Assembly: GCF_000717345.1 (NCBI RefSeq)
Contig: NZ_JNZA01000041.1
Location: 17,183 to 81,182 of the forward strand
Origin: Streptomyces lydicus
Lineage (GTDB): Bacteria > Actinomycetota > Actinomycetes > Streptomycetales > Streptomycetaceae
Reading direction: 5' to 3'
DNA length: 64,000 nt
Shown one piece after another: positions 1 through 10,142 of this stretch. Numbering within the stretch: position 1 is the stretch's first letter; each line of letters opens with the position of its first letter. The translations under genes were made by a program, and so were the position numbers. The notes below the pieces were generated by a model. It searched no databases. It was not told the origin of the DNA and saw only the letters and a list, made by a program, of their open reading frames with translations.

Positions 1-5
1 CTTCC

Positions 6-1513
6 GTGGACAGGTATGCGGACCTGGTGTTTCTCGGCGGGCGGGTGGTCACGGTCGATGCGCAGTTCTCCGTCGCCTCGGCCCTGGCGGTGACCGGCGG
101 GGTCATCAGCGCCGTCGGCGGGCGGGACGACGTCACGCCGTTCGTCGGACCCGACACCCGCCTCGTCGACCTGCGGGGAGCGACGCTGCTTCCCGGCATC
201 AACGATTCCCACCTGCACGGATGTGCCTTCGGCATGGCGACGCCGCCGCTCTCCCTCGACCTCGGACATCCCGCCGTGTCCTCCCTCGCGGACGTGGCCG
301 AGGCGGTATGTGAGGCCATCGCTCGGGTACCGGGCGGGCAGTGGATCACGGGGCACGGCTGGGACCCCGGATTCCTCGACGAGTGCGTCACCGATCCTTC
401 GTGGCAGCCCTCCCGGCGCGACCTCGACGCCGTGAACCCGGACCACCCCGTCGTCCTGTATTCCTTTTCCGGGCACGCCACCTGGGTCAACTCCAAGGCA
501 CTGGAACTCATCGGGATCGACCGGCACACCGTCGCGCCGCCCGGCGGGGCCATCGTCGTGGACGACGCCGGGGAGCCCACCGGGCTGCTCCACGAGGGGG
601 CCCAGGCCCTCGTCCAGAATGCCCTGCCGCCGCTCAGCCGGCAGGAGCGGACCGACGCCATCCGGTCGACCCTCGCCACCCTCGCCCGGACTCCGGTGAG
701 TCCGGCGACGCCGATCCGCGCCGCCTCGCGATCCACGGAGTCAAGATCTTCGCCGACGGCATCGTCCCCAACAAGACGGCCTGGATGCACGAGCCGTACC
801 TCGGCGGCGGCTGCGGTTCCCTGTGCGTCGGCGGCGGGACCGACGCCGAGCGGATCGCCGAGATCGACGCCATGATCCGGCATGCCCACGCCGCCGGGCA
901 CCAGTTGGGCGTCCACGTCACCGGCGACCGGGCCTGCGACGCCGTCGCGGACTCCTTCGCCGCGGCCGTGGACGAGCGCCCGCGTCCCGACGCCCGCCAC
1001 TACCTCATCCACGGCGACTTCCTCACCCCGCACAGCATGAAGGTGCTGGCCGCGCACGGCTTCGGCGTCAACATGAACCCCACCATCAAGTGGACCGTCG
1101 CCGACATGGAGGAGGAGTTCGTCGGCGTCGAACGTGCCGCGTACGCATGGCCCTACCGCGATGCCATCGACGCCGGCGTGCGGGTCGCGAGCGGGTCCGA
1201 CGCCCCCGTCACGTACCCGGACTGGCGCCAGGGCGTCGCCACCATGGTGCTGCGCGAGTCCAAGGCCGCCGGCCGGGTCAGCGGCCCCGAGCAGCGCATC
1301 GGCCTGGCCGAGGCGATCCGTACGTACACGATCGACGCGGCCTGGCAGGACTTCGCCGACGACTGGAAGGGCTCCCTGGAGCCGGGCAAGGTCGCCGACC
1401 TCTGTGTGCTCGACGGGGATCTGCTCGCCGCCGACCCCCACGACATCCCGGACCTGCCCGTCGTCCTGACCGTCATGGACGGGCAGGTCGTGCACGACAC
1501 CCTCCGCGATTGA
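6..1513 (+). pseudogene. YtcJ-like amidohydrolase, broken by an internal deletion
   Basis: The first ~230 codons, from the GTG at 6, read as the N-terminal half of a YtcJ-type metal-dependent amidohydrolase. It has a GGRVVTVD-like opening and a DSHLHG metal-ligand motif near residue 68. Near 690-715 this frame loses sense. The rest (starting around DPRRLAIHGVKIFADG, then HVTGDRA, HGDFL and SGSDAPV) continues in another frame to 1513. Intact relatives carry several dozen residues between these parts, so I infer an out-of-frame internal deletion of roughly 100 or more bases rather than a single-base error. Such enzymes hydrolyse amide or ester bonds of unidentified substrates. The product is probably inactive. 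Confidence 0.75.
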
Positions 1514-1527
1514 CGTATTCCGGGCGC

Positions 1528-2320
1528 GTGATCATCCTTGGGGATGGCAGCGCAGCGGAGCACACGGCGGACATCCTGGACGCGGCCGTCCAGGTCCGGG
1601 AGGCCGCCAGGAGCGCCACGAGCGGCGCGACCGGCGTCGGCACGGTCCTGGCGGCGCTGTCGGAGGTGATGGAGTACGACCACGCCTCCCTGACCCGGTG
1701 GGACCCGCTGCGCCGGCGCCACACCACCCTGGCCGGAAGCTACCCGGACGACGCCACGGCCTACATCGAGACCCACCTCGACCACGACCCGGTCTTCCCC
1801 GTGCTCCGCAGCCCGGCCCGAGGTGGTCTCTGGCTCAGTGACGTCCCCCGGCAGCTCCTGGCCAAATCCCCGGGCTTCCAGGAAGTGCTGCGTCCCCTCC
1901 GCATCGAGGGCGGCGTGGCGCAGTGCCTGTTCACCACCGACGGCCGGTACGTCGGCATGCTGAACGTAAGCACCCGCCGGCCGCGGCGCACGCCCGATGC
2001 GGTGCGCGCCGTGGTCACCCTGCTCACCGAGGCCCTCGCCGCGGCCGTCGATCCCCGCTCGGGCCCCGCCGTCCGAGGAGATCGCCACGGCCGACCCCGC
2101 CGTGGACGCGCGGCGGCCCGGCGGGCTCTCGCCGCGGGAGCTCCAGGTGCTGGCTGAACTGACCACCGGACGCACCAACCGGGAGGTCGCCGAGCGGCTG
2201 TACATGACGCCGCGCACCGTAGGGACCCACATCGAGCACATCCTCGCCAAGCTCGACCTCCCCAACCGCGCGGCCGCCGCCGCCCGAGCCGCCGCCTGGG
2301 GAATCGAACTCGCCCGCTGA
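1528..2320 (+). pseudogene. LuxR-family regulator, frameshifted
   Basis: Translation from the GTG at 1528 gives a ~180-residue N-terminal sensor region resembling the autoinducer-binding/GAF-like part of LuxR regulators. The HTH module (SPRELQVLAELTTGRTNREVA, then YMTPRTVGTHIEHILAKL) is read in the +1 frame up to the TGA at 2320. The two halves would join if one C were removed from the CCCC run near 2055. This is either a real frameshift or a homopolymer sequence error. It lies 15 bp after the broken amidohydrolase on the same strand. An intact protein would be a ~263-residue DNA-binding regulator; the ligand cannot be told. Confidence 0.7.
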
Positions 2321-2453
2321 TGCGAGCCCAACGACGTACAGCGCTCGGACCGCGGGCGTGCCCTGGCGGGACACTCCGTCACACCTGCTGGGGCGACAAC
2401 AGAGGAATGAGGCAGGGCCAGTGTGTTGCCACGCCTGCGGGCTGGACGCTCTG

Positions 2454-2705
2454 ATGCTGCCGAACGCGCTCCCCGCCGTGCTCAACTCGCGCATTCACAT
2501 GCTCAGTCACCAATTCCCGACCGTTGACCGCGCCGAGAGCCCGCTGCTCGACGCCGTCCGCATCGCCGACGCGCTGCTGGGCAGCGCGCACATCCTCAGC
2601 GTTGCCGCCGCCGAACCGGCGACGACATCTCTCGGTTCACCACCGCAGACGCATCGACAAGCGCCCCGCACTTTCGTCGCCCCGGCCCCACTTCACGAGG
2701 AGTGA
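2454..2705 (+). pseudogene. Possible coding remnant, unrecognised
   Basis: From the ATG at 2454 this frame has strongly G/C-ending codons over about 55 codons (from MLPNALPAV to SVAAAEP), as in real genes of this genome. The signal is lost afterwards. There is no convincing ribosome-binding site and no family I recognise. It may be the end or middle of a decayed gene. Confidence 0.25.
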
Positions 2706-3102
2706 CTCCCATCAGGAGGTTGGCGGGGCGGTCGGTAGACGTCATGACTCCCGGTACCTGCGCCGTTGGGAGCGGCTCCAGACGTCACCGGCGCGCCAGG
2801 GCCGCGGCCACCGTGCTCATTTCCGCGCGCGAGCGATTCACCGATACACCTGTGCCTTCCGGCGCCGAGGGAAGGAACGCGCCGCGGCCAGGGAATCCGC
2901 TCTGCTCGGAATGTGGTGCTCAGGTAGAGGCGCCCGGTAGGGGTCCTGCGTCCGAATCGCCCGCTTCCGTGGCCCTGTGGCGTGTCTCGGACGGGTGAAT
3001 TCGGGAACCTGGCCGCTCCCGGTTTCCGACAGGACCGTTGGGCTGGGCGGATAGCCGGATGATCACTCTTCGGGCGTCCCTTGCTCATTCGTGTACACGT
3101 GC
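2706..3102. other. Non-coding stretch upstream of the EF-hand gene
   Basis: No reading frame on either strand has convincing codon bias or a recognisable domain. The last part presumably carries the promoter of the gene starting at 3119. A purine-rich ribosome-binding site (GAGGAGAGG) lies just before that start. Confidence 0.5.
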
Positions 3103-3118
3103 TTGAGGAGAGGTCCCC

Positions 3119-4564
3119 TTGGCTACGGCTGATCTTCCCGGTCCTGATTCGCTGCTGCGCCGCACGCTGGGGGAGTGGCGGATCGGGTTGGTGGCGTGGC
3201 GGCTGCTGGTTCTGCAGACCGCGGATCCGGCGGTCGCCGCCGGCATGGCCAACTTCTCCACCTACCGCGCGCACCCGTGGCGGCGTATCGAGCACACCAT
3301 GGACAGCGGGAAGCGGCTGTTCTTCTCCGACCGTGAAGGGCTACGCCGCGAGGTGGCCCGTCTGGAGCGCACGCACCGCCGTCTGGCCGGGACCGACGAG
3401 CAGGGCAGGCCGTTCACGGCGTTGGACCCGGCGGTGCGGGTGTGGGTACTGGTCACCTTGTACGAGTGCATGACGGCGATGCGGGAACTGTCCGGACGCC
3501 CGCTGGCGCCGCCTGAACTGGATCAGATGTACGGGGAATTCCGTGCGGTGTGTGCCGAGTTCGGCTTCTCCGATGCCCTGCTACCGGCCACGGCCGCGGA
3601 CGTGCCCGCGTATGTGGACCGCACGATTCGCGAGCGCCTCGAATACAGCGAATCCGTGCGCTACCTGCTCTTCGACATGCTCCGTGAAGCACCCGCACCC
3701 CGCCGCTTGGGCCACCTGAAGCCGGTCTGGCCGCTTGTGCGCACGGTGGCCGCCCATGTGATCGGTGCGCTGACCATCGCGGACCTGCCGGAAGCCTTCC
3801 GCGAGCGCTTCAACCTGCCCCGCACCCGCCGCGCGGCCCTGCTGTCCTTCATCCTGCACCGTGGCATGCGCGTGCTGATGAATGCGCTGCCCGAGCACCG
3901 TCGCTACCGCACCCCACTGGTGGGCAACTCCTCGACCTCACAGCCTTCCACGGCCCCCACCGACCGTTCTGCTCCGCCGGAGGCAAGAGGTGTCCGGCTT
4001 CCCGCACCACGCCGTCGTAAGGGTGCCGATTCCCGCCCGGCGCGTCTGCGGACCTTCTTCCGTCAGGTTCTCGACCAGACCGGCGACGGCCGCATCGGCT
4101 CGGCCGATCTGCAGGCCATGGCGCACAACGTGTGCTGGCCGCTCGAACTCACCCCTGAGCGCGAAGCCCGCGTCTATGCCGCCTTCGAGACCTGGTGGCA
4201 GCACCTGCGGGCCGGCATGGACGCTGACGATGACGGACAGGTGACCTGCGAGGAGTTCGTCACCGCCATGCTCACCGGGATCGACGCCGGGCCGGGCTAT
4301 CTCGAGCAGGGGTTGCATGTCGCGGTGCGGGCGATCTTCCACGCTGCGGATACCGACGGCAGCGGACGCCTGTGCGCCGATGCGTACCGCACGATCTTCG
4401 GCGGCTCCCGGGTCCACCCCGCCGAACTCAACCACGGCTTCCGCCAGCTCGACCACGATGGAGACGGCAGCATCACCGAAGACGAATTCGTCCAGGCATT
4501 CACCGACTACTTCACCGCCCGTACCGACAACACGGCCGGCAGCCAACTCCTCGGACGCCCATAG
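3119..4564 (+). CDS. DUF2236 (MpaB-type) protein fused to calmodulin-like EF hands
   Basis: The 481-residue product starts at TTG 3119 behind GAGGAGAGG. Residues ~1-255 resemble the oxygenase MpaB / DUF2236 family, a helical fold that binds haem in characterised relatives (latex-clearing protein, mycophenolic acid pathway). Residues ~275-310 form a basic, proline-rich linker. Residues ~315-470 carry four EF-hand loops: DQTGDGRIGSAD, DADDDGQVTCEE, DTDGSGRLCADA and DHDGDGSITEDE. Loops 2 and 4 keep all acidic ligands and the final Glu; loop 1 ends in Asp, and loop 3 ends in Ala and may be weak. No signal peptide or membrane segment is seen. I infer a cytoplasmic, possibly calcium-gated oxidoreductase. 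The gene stands alone, flanked by remnants. Confidence 0.75.
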   Translation: MATADLPGPDSLLRRTLGEWRIGLVAWRLLVLQTADPAVAAGMANFSTYRAHPWRRIEHTMDSGKRLFFSDREGLRREVARLERTHRRLAGTDEQGRPFTALDPAVRVWVLVTLYECMTAMRELSGRPLAPPELDQMYGEFRAVCAEFGFSDALLPATAADVPAYVDRTIRERLEYSESVRYLLFDMLREAPAPRRLGHLKPVWPLVRTVAAHVIGALTIADLPEAFRERFNLPRTRRAALLSFILHRGMRVLMNALPEHRRYRTPLVGNSSTSQPSTAPTDRSAPPEARGVRLPAPRRRKGADSRPARLRTFFRQVLDQTGDGRIGSADLQAMAHNVCWPLELTPEREARVYAAFETWWQHLRAGMDADDDGQVTCEEFVTAMLTGIDAGPGYLEQGLHVAVRAIFHAADTDGSGRLCADAYRTIFGGSRVHPAELNHGFRQLDHDGDGSITEDEFVQAFTDYFTARTDNTAGSQLLGRP

Positions 4565-4841
4565 CGGCCGAAGCGGGCGACGTCCCGGGGCAGCCACTGA
4601 GAGCCTTGGCAGCGCGGTGGCAATTCCCGCAGGGGCCTGAAGCGTGTGACGGCGGGAAGAGTGCGTCGTTATTTTGATCATTCGGCCGGGGGCGCGGCCG
4701 AGCTCGACGACGCCGTACCCGGAGCGAAGAAGGTGGACAGTGTCGCCGCAAGCGGCACACTGTCGCTCAGATCCCGGGCGGAGTACGAGCGGTAGAGACC
4801 GCCACCTTGGCCCCACACCACGATCCGCTGCGAGTCGGCTT

Positions 4842-4943
4842 ACGTTCGGCGTGCAACTCGGACAGGACCTGAAGCTGGGGATTGTGAACGGCAGCGGGCA
4901 GGCGCATCTGACAGTTACCGCCGCCTGGAAGCCGGGGGCGTGA
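4842..4943 (+). pseudogene. 3' fragment of a trypsin-co-occurring-domain (trypco-like) gene
   Basis: The 33 codons ending at the TGA of 4943 (LTFGVQLGQDLKL then GQAHLTVTAAWKPGA) have good codon bias. They resemble the C-terminal beta strands of small trypco/CU044_2847-type domains that accompany trypsin-like proteases in actinobacteria. Upstream sequence in the same frame has no such character and no start. I read it as the tail of a truncated gene followed by its own terminator hairpin. The family assignment is from pattern memory only. Confidence 0.35.
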
Positions 4944-4948
4944 AGGCC

Positions 4949-4988
4949 GCTGAACACCCCGCATTCGACTGAATTCGGGGTGTTCAGC
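4949..4988 (+). terminator. Strong hairpin after the trypco-like remnant
   Basis: Two 13-base arms, GCTGAACACCCCG (4949-4961) and CGGGGTGTTCAGC (4976-4988), are perfectly complementary. The stem extends by four more pairs after one mismatch and closes on the tetraloop GACT. It lies 5 bp after a stop codon. There is no T-run, which is usual for Streptomyces terminators. Confidence 0.65.
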
Positions 4989-5096
4989 GGGATGTCACAT
5001 CCGACTCCGGGGCCAGAAAGACCAGGGCGATAAGTCGGCACCCTGGAAGTAGCGACGATCTGTTCACGGGGTGGCCATCTTGCCGCTGGAGAACGA

Positions 5097-5345
5097 CTGC
5101 AGGCTCTCCAAAGCTGATGACGGCCTGGTGCCGGCCGTGTGCGTGGCCGCTGCGGCGTGTTTGCGCCCCCGGGCTCATGGCGTCGTGTACAGCGGGGTCT
5201 CCGCCGGCGGCGAGAAGACGTTGCGAGCCTCCAGGTCTGATAACGACTCAGCCCGGACGGCAGGCGGCGGATGGACCCCCGCCTGTTGCGAACCCTCCCG
5301 GGCTGATGACGATGTGGTGCGCCGGCACGCCGAACTCGGCTTCAG
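5097..5345. repeat. Four degenerate ~60-66 bp tandem units
   Basis: A block like TTGCGAACCCTCCCGGGCTG followed by ATGACGA recurs imperfectly, with its GCTGATGA-like core at 5113, 5173, 5236 and 5302 (spacings 60, 63 and 66 bp). The cores read GCTGATGACG, GCTCATGGCG, TCTGATAACG and GCTGATGACG. The rest of 4989-5400 shows no coding bias. The function is unknown. The spacing recalls a CRISPR array, but the units do not match the type I-E repeats at 15.4 or 21.9 kb and have no hyphenated palindrome. Confidence 0.4.
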
Positions 5346-5400
5346 CGGCGCGCCGGGTGGGTCCTCAATTGGCGCGCATCCCGTGCAGCTGCGGCGACGC

Positions 5401-7605
5401 TCAGCCGAGTCCGGGGATCTGGGCGATGAGCAGGTCGATGAGTTTGATGCCGAGGAACGGGGCGATGAGGCCGCCGAGTCCGTAGCGGGTGAGGTTGCGG
5501 CGCAGCAGGTCGTGGGCGGAGGCGGGGGTGTAGCGCACGCCGCGCAGGGCGAGCGGGATCAGGGCGATGATGATGAGCGCGTTGAAGATGATCGCGGAGG
5601 TGATGGCGGAGGTCGGGCTGTGCAGGCCCATGATGTTCAGGTCCGCCAGGCCCGGATAGACGCCGGCGAACATGGCCGGGATGATCGCGAAGTACTTGGC
5701 GACGTCGTTGGTGATCGAGAAGGTGGTCAACGCGCCGCGGGTGATGAGGAGTTGCTTGCCGATCTCGACGATCTCGATGAGTTTGGTGGGATTGGAGTCG
5801 AGGTCGACCATGTTGCCGGCCTCTTTGGCGGCCGACGTACCGGTGTTCATCGCCACGCCGACGCCCGCCTGGGCCAGTGCCGGGGCGTCGTTGGTGCCGT
5901 CGCCGGTCATCGCGACCAGCTTGCCGCCCTCCTGTTCCCGGGCGATCAGGGCGAGTTTGTCCTCGGGCGTGGCCTCGGCCAGGTAATCGTCGATGCCCGC
6001 TTCCTGGGCGATGGCCTTGGCCGTGAGGGGGTTGTCGCCGGTGATCATGACCGTACGGATGCCCATGCGGCGCAGTTCGGCGAAGCGTTCGCGGATGCCG
6101 TCCTTGACGATGTCTTTGAGGTGGATGACGCCCAGAACCCGCGGCCCGTAATGGTCGTGCACCGCCACCAGCAGCGGGGTGCCGCCGGACGCGGCGATGG
6201 CGTCGGTGAACATGAGGGCCTCGGCGGGTACTTGGCCGCCGTGCCTCACCACCCAATCGATGACCTGGGCAGCCGCGCCCTTGCGGAGCGCGCACCCCGA
6301 ACCTCCCCCACCGCCTGAAGGGCGTGGGAGGTGCCCCCCTGTCCAGCGCAGGGTGACGCCGCTCATCCGGGTCTGTGCGCTGAAGGCGACGTACTCGGCG
6401 TGCTGGAGCTCGCCTTCGGCAGGTGCCCGCAGCCCGTACTTGTTCTTGGCGAGGACGACGATGGAGCGGCCCTCGGGCGTCTCGTCGGCGAGGGAGGAGA
6501 GCTGGGCGGCGTCCGCGAGCTGGAGTTCGTCGAGGCCCGGGAGCGGGATGAAGGCGGCCGCCTCGCGATTGCCGAGGGTGATGGTGCCGGTCTTGTCGAG
6601 CAGCAAGGTGTTGATGTCGCCGGCCGCCTCGACCGCACGTCCCGACATGGCCAGGACGTTGCGCTGGACGAGGCGGTCCATGCCGGCGATGCCGATCGCG
6701 GAGAGCAGCGCGCCGATCGTCGTGGGGATGAGGGTGACGAGAAGGGCGACGAGCACGGCCGTCTGTTGCGCCGCGCCGGCGTAGGCAGCCATCGGCTGCA
6801 CGGTGACGACGACGAGGATGAAGACGATGGTGAGCGCGGCGAGCAGGATGTGCAGCGCGATCTCGTTGGGTGTCCGCTGCCGGGTCGCGCCCTCGACCAG
6901 GGCGATCATGCGGTCCAGGAAGGAGTTGCCGGGGCGGGAGGTGATGCGCACGACGATGCGGTCGGACAGCACGGTGGTGCCGCCGGTGACCCCGGAGCGG
7001 TCGCCGCCCGACTCGCGGATGACGGGCGCGGATTCGCCGGTGACCGCCGACTCGTCGACCGCGGCGGCGCCGTCGACGACATCACCGTCGGCCGGGATGG
7101 TCTCGCCCGCCTCGACCAGGACGAAGTCGAACGGCTGCAGATCGGCGGCGGCGACGGTCTCGGTCTCGGCTCCCCGGAGGTCGATGCCGACCCGCCAGTT
7201 GTTGCGCAGTCGCCGGGCGGTGATGTCCGTACGCGCCTTGCGCAGCGATGCGGCCTGCGCTCTGCCGCGGCCCTCGGCTACCGCCTCTGCGAGGTTGGTG
7301 AAGACGACGGTCAGCCAGAGCCAGCCGCTGATCACCCAGGTGAAGACGGACGGGTTGAGGAGTGCGGAGAGGGTGGTGAGGAGCGAACCGCAGGCCACGA
7401 CGAACAGCACGGGGTTGGTGGCCAGGGCCCGCGGATGCAGCTTGCGCAGCGCTTCGGGAAGGGCTGTCAGCAGTGCCTTGGGGTCGAAGAGTCCGCTCGG
7501 CGTCCGTCGCCGCCGTCGGCCTCTTGGCGTGGGGGTGCCCTGGGGGGAGACGGTGATTGAGCCGCTCGGCGAAGTCGTCGGGGCGGGGGAGGGGGCGGGA
7601 GCCAT
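5401..7605 (-). CDS. kdpB: Potassium-transporting P-type ATPase subunit B, orphan
   Basis: A 734-residue KdpB, the catalytic subunit that couples ATP hydrolysis to K+ uptake by KdpFABC. Landmarks are the actuator motif TGES near residue 189, the phosphorylation site DKTGT with Asp337, the hinge [10 protein letters not shown] and the usual membrane helices. The ATG at 7605 is preferred because the sequence before it has no Kdp character. KdpA should lie upstream and KdpC downstream, but neither is present: a divergent gene precedes it and non-coding sequence follows. Residues ~423-436 are an in-frame insertion encoded by a palindromic element in the nucleotide-binding domain. Without KdpA, pumping is unlikely unless partners are encoded elsewhere. 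Confidence 0.92.
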   Translation of the reverse strand: MAPAPSPAPTTSPSGSITVSPQGTPTPRGRRRRRTPSGLFDPKALLTALPEALRKLHPRALATNPVLFVVACGSLLTTLSALLNPSVFTWVISGWLWLTVVFTNLAEAVAEGRGRAQAASLRKARTDITARRLRNNWRVGIDLRGAETETVAAADLQPFDFVLVEAGETIPADGDVVDGAAAVDESAVTGESAPVIRESGGDRSGVTGGTTVLSDRIVVRITSRPGNSFLDRMIALVEGATRQRTPNEIALHILLAALTIVFILVVVTVQPMAAYAGAAQQTAVLVALLVTLIPTTIGALLSAIGIAGMDRLVQRNVLAMSGRAVEAAGDINTLLLDKTGTITLGNREAAAFIPLPGLDELQLADAAQLSSLADETPEGRSIVVLAKNKYGLRAPAEGELQHAEYVAFSAQTRMSGVTLRWTGGHLPRPSGGGGGSGCALRKGAAAQVIDWVVRHGGQVPAEALMFTDAIAASGGTPLLVAVHDHYGPRVLGVIHLKDIVKDGIRERFAELRRMGIRTVMITGDNPLTAKAIAQEAGIDDYLAEATPEDKLALIAREQEGGKLVAMTGDGTNDAPALAQAGVGVAMNTGTSAAKEAGNMVDLDSNPTKLIEIVEIGKQLLITRGALTTFSITNDVAKYFAIIPAMFAGVYPGLADLNIMGLHSPTSAITSAIIFNALIIIALIPLALRGVRYTPASAHDLLRRNLTRYGLGGLIAPFLGIKLIDLLIAQIPGLG
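6302..6338. repeat. Short palindromic element inserted in kdpB
   Basis: The segment from CCTCCCCCACCGCCT to AGGGCGTGGGAGG, followed by TGCCCCC, is an imperfect inverted repeat. It resembles the small GGGGGCACCTCCC-type palindromes dispersed in Streptomyces genomes. It adds a Pro/Gly/Ser-rich stretch ([13 protein letters not shown]) to KdpB without changing frame. Confidence 0.6.
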
Positions 7606-7891
7606 ACGGGGACCTTCTGGGAGTGCGGCCTCCTGCGTGCGCGGGCGGCCGGGTGGTCTGAGAGACGGTGGCCGAGGTCGGGCCGGCCGGTGGGCGGAGC
7701 GCCGTCGCCTCGGCATCCGCCGGCCGTGATCGAACCTATGGCGCCACCGGGCGGCGCACGTCATGGCACGTACGGAATTTGCGGCTCTCTTACGGTCTGA
7801 CACGATCGGGCCCATCAGGCCATACGCAATCTTGACGGCGAACTGTTGTGCGCACCGGAACCGCTCGCCCCGCCCCGGCAATCTTGTCGAC
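7606..7891. promoter_or_regulatory. Divergent intergenic region, kdpB / channel-like gene
   Basis: About 286 bp separate the two divergent starts, so promoters for both should lie here. I see no clear -35/-10 pair. An alternative start at 7763 would extend the rightward gene by 43 residues without family character. Confidence 0.4.
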
Positions 7892-9808
7892 GTGACGTCA
7901 ACTCTCCATCTGCGTATGCCATTCGGGCAGCGCTCGCAGCACATGGTGATCTGCGGAAACGACGGACTCGCGCACCGTCTGGCGGTGACGCTGGACGCTG
8001 TCTGCGGTGAGGCGGTCACCGTGGTGCTGCCCTCGGGGCGCGACGGCCACGCGCCGGAGATCGCCGCCCTGCACCGTGATCCGCAGTCACCGGTCGAACT
8101 GCTGGTGGCCACCCACCCGGACGAACAGACGCTGCGCGCCGCCGGGGTGGAGTGGGCCGCCGCGCTCGCCCTGACCTACCGTGACGACCAGGTCAACGTG
8201 ACCGCCGCACTGCTCGCCCGCACTCTCAACCCGACCATCCGCCTGGTCATCCGCATGTACAACCGAGAGCGCGGCAGCCATCTCGAACGATTGCTGGACC
8301 GCGCTGTGTTGGCGCTCGGCCGGACCGACGGCACGTCGCTGGACATGTCCACCACGGTGCTGTCCGACACAGACACCGCGGTCCCGGAGCTGGTGTCCGC
8401 CGCGGCGGTCGGTCAGGGACACACCCTCCAGGTCGAGGGCCAGGTCTTCCGCGGCGTCGTACGCCCCGCACGCACCCCGCTCCGGTCGGCCGACCTGGCC
8501 ACGCTGGCCGTACTGTCCGGCGCCCATCAGGACGACCCGGCCAGCGAGGACAGCCCCGAGACGCCGGGGGAGGAGGGCACCCAGCTGCTGCCCGACACCT
8601 TCACCGCCTACCACCGGCAGTTCACCCACGGCCGGCTGATGCTGGAGGAGGTCACCCACCACCACCCGCCCGAGGCCCCGCCACGGGGCCGGCGCAGTTA
8701 CGGAGCTTGGCTGCGGGACCGGCTGGCGCATCTGCCGTGGAAGGTGTTCCTCTCCCGCGAGCTCATCGCCGTCTTCGGGGTGCTGGCCGCGATCGTGCTG
8801 GTGCTGGCCGGTGCCACTGCCCTGGCCGAGTCCGAGCCGCTGTGGAAGTCGCTGTATCTGCCGCTGCTGGACATCTTCACCATGGGCGACCCGGCGACCG
8901 ACGAGTCCCCGGCCCGCCGGGTGCTCCAGCTCATCGCCGGTTTCGTCGGTCTGGCCGTCCTGCCGCTCGTGGTCGCCGCGACGATGAACGCCACCGACGC
9001 ATTCCGCAAGGCATCTGTCGGACACCCGCCCGCCGAGGACCTGGCCGATCACATCGTGCTGGTCGGCCTCGGCAAGATCGGTACCCGGGTGCTGGCCCAA
9101 CTGCGCACCACCGACCACCAAGTGGTCGTCGTAGAACGCGATCCGCACGCCCGCGGTGTCCCTCTCGCTCGCGAGCTGGGTGTGCCGCTGCTGCTGGAGG
9201 ACGCCAGTGCGCCCGGTGTCCTCGACCGTGCCCGGATCAGACAGAGCAAGTCGCTGCTGGTCCTCACTCGCGACGACGGCGAGAACCTCGACATCGCGAT
9301 GGCCGCCCGCGAGAGCAACTCCCAGGTGCGGGTGGTGATGCGGCTCTACGACGACGACTTCGCCGCCACCGTCTCCCGTACGATGCGCGCCTCCTACCCC
9401 GACGCCACCACCCGCAGCCGCAGCGTCTCGGCGCTCGCCGCACCGTCCTTCGCCGCCGCCATGATGGGCCGTCATGTCCTGGGCGTCATGCCCGTCGAAC
9501 GCGGCTCCCTCCTCTTCACCACCGTGGACGTCGCCGGGCACCCTGAGCTGGAGGGCCGCTCCCTCCACCAGGCCTTCCGCGAGAACGAATGGCGGGTGCT
9601 GGCGATCGGGTCCGCGGCCGCGCCCCCTTCCCCTGCCTCGGGCGACACGCTGGGCGGCCTCCGTCTCGACCGGCCGGGCTTCGACTGGCGGCCCTCTCAC
9701 GGCAGGGTCCTGCGCGCCGGTGACCGGGTCGTGGTGGCGTCCACCCGCCGCGGCCTGGACTTCCTGATGACCGGTGTGCAGCCGCATCGGGCGGACCCGC
9801 GTACGTGA
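7892..9808 (+). CDS. Two-domain RCK/TrkA-N membrane protein, CASTOR/POLLUX-like ion channel
   Basis: A 638-residue product starting at GTG 7892. Residues ~10-150 form a first NAD-binding TrkA-N/RCK domain ([15 protein letters not shown]). Residues ~290-375 hold two hydrophobic helices ([16 protein letters not shown] and [15 protein letters not shown]) flanking a pore-loop-like segment with TMGDPAT. Residues ~385-530 are a second TrkA-N domain ([15 protein letters not shown]), followed by a TrkA-C-like region. This layout matches CASTOR/POLLUX-related cation channels gated by nucleotide or ion binding. Its position beside kdpB and a kdpD remnant suggests potassium homeostasis; ion selectivity is inferred. 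Confidence 0.75.
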   Translation: MTSTLHLRMPFGQRSQHMVICGNDGLAHRLAVTLDAVCGEAVTVVLPSGRDGHAPEIAALHRDPQSPVELLVATHPDEQTLRAAGVEWAAALALTYRDDQVNVTAALLARTLNPTIRLVIRMYNRERGSHLERLLDRAVLALGRTDGTSLDMSTTVLSDTDTAVPELVSAAAVGQGHTLQVEGQVFRGVVRPARTPLRSADLATLAVLSGAHQDDPASEDSPETPGEEGTQLLPDTFTAYHRQFTHGRLMLEEVTHHHPPEAPPRGRRSYGAWLRDRLAHLPWKVFLSRELIAVFGVLAAIVLVLAGATALAESEPLWKSLYLPLLDIFTMGDPATDESPARRVLQLIAGFVGLAVLPLVVAATMNATDAFRKASVGHPPAEDLADHIVLVGLGKIGTRVLAQLRTTDHQVVVVERDPHARGVPLARELGVPLLLEDASAPGVLDRARIRQSKSLLVLTRDDGENLDIAMAARESNSQVRVVMRLYDDDFAATVSRTMRASYPDATTRSRSVSALAAPSFAAAMMGRHVLGVMPVERGSLLFTTVDVAGHPELEGRSLHQAFRENEWRVLAIGSAAAPPSPASGDTLGGLRLDRPGFDWRPSHGRVLRAGDRVVVASTRRGLDFLMTGVQPHRADPRT

Positions 9809-9833
9809 GCGTGCCCGGGGATGCCCGGGGCGA

Positions 9834-10142
9834 TTACGAAGTGACCGCGGCCGGAAGGTCGGGCTTGGCCAGCTGGTGTCCGGCGGCGGTGGGGACGGTG
9901 AGGACCATCGTCATACCGCCGCCGGGCGTGTCCTCGGCGGTGAGGGTCCCACCGATGGCCTCCGCGAAGCCGCGGGCGACCGCCAGGCCGAGGCCGACAC
10001 CCGCGCCGCGCGGCGCGTCGCCGTAGCGCTGGAACGGTTCGAAGATGCGGTCCTTGGCGTCGTCGGGGACGCCGGGGCCGCGGTCGGCGACGCGCAGTTC
10101 GACGCGGTCGCCGAGTGCGCTGGCGGATACGAGTACGGGCTC
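9834..10142 (-). pseudogene. kdpD: 3' fragment of a KdpD-type sensor kinase
   Basis: Read leftward from ~10142 to the TAA at 9834, about 102 codons encode the end of a histidine kinase ATPase domain. The G1 box is DRGPGVPDDA, the F box IFEPFQRYGD and the G2 box GVGLGLAVARG, with a KdpD-like ending TPGGGMTMVLTVP. There is no start codon, dimerisation domain or N-terminal KdpD/USP region. The fragment ends abruptly where a TetR remnant begins on the other strand, marking a deletion or recombination joint near 10143. It supports the idea that a fuller kdp locus once lay here. Confidence 0.7.

Noticed and set aside
5097..5345. A third CRISPR array
   Set aside because: Spacing is irregular (60, 63 and 66 bp), cores are poorly conserved and lack the CCCCGC/GCGGGG hairpin of the local type I-E repeats.
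5071..6318. 415-codon plus-strand frame over the kdpB 3' end
   Set aside because: Mostly antisense to kdpB, with repetitive Asp/Gly/Glu/Val composition.
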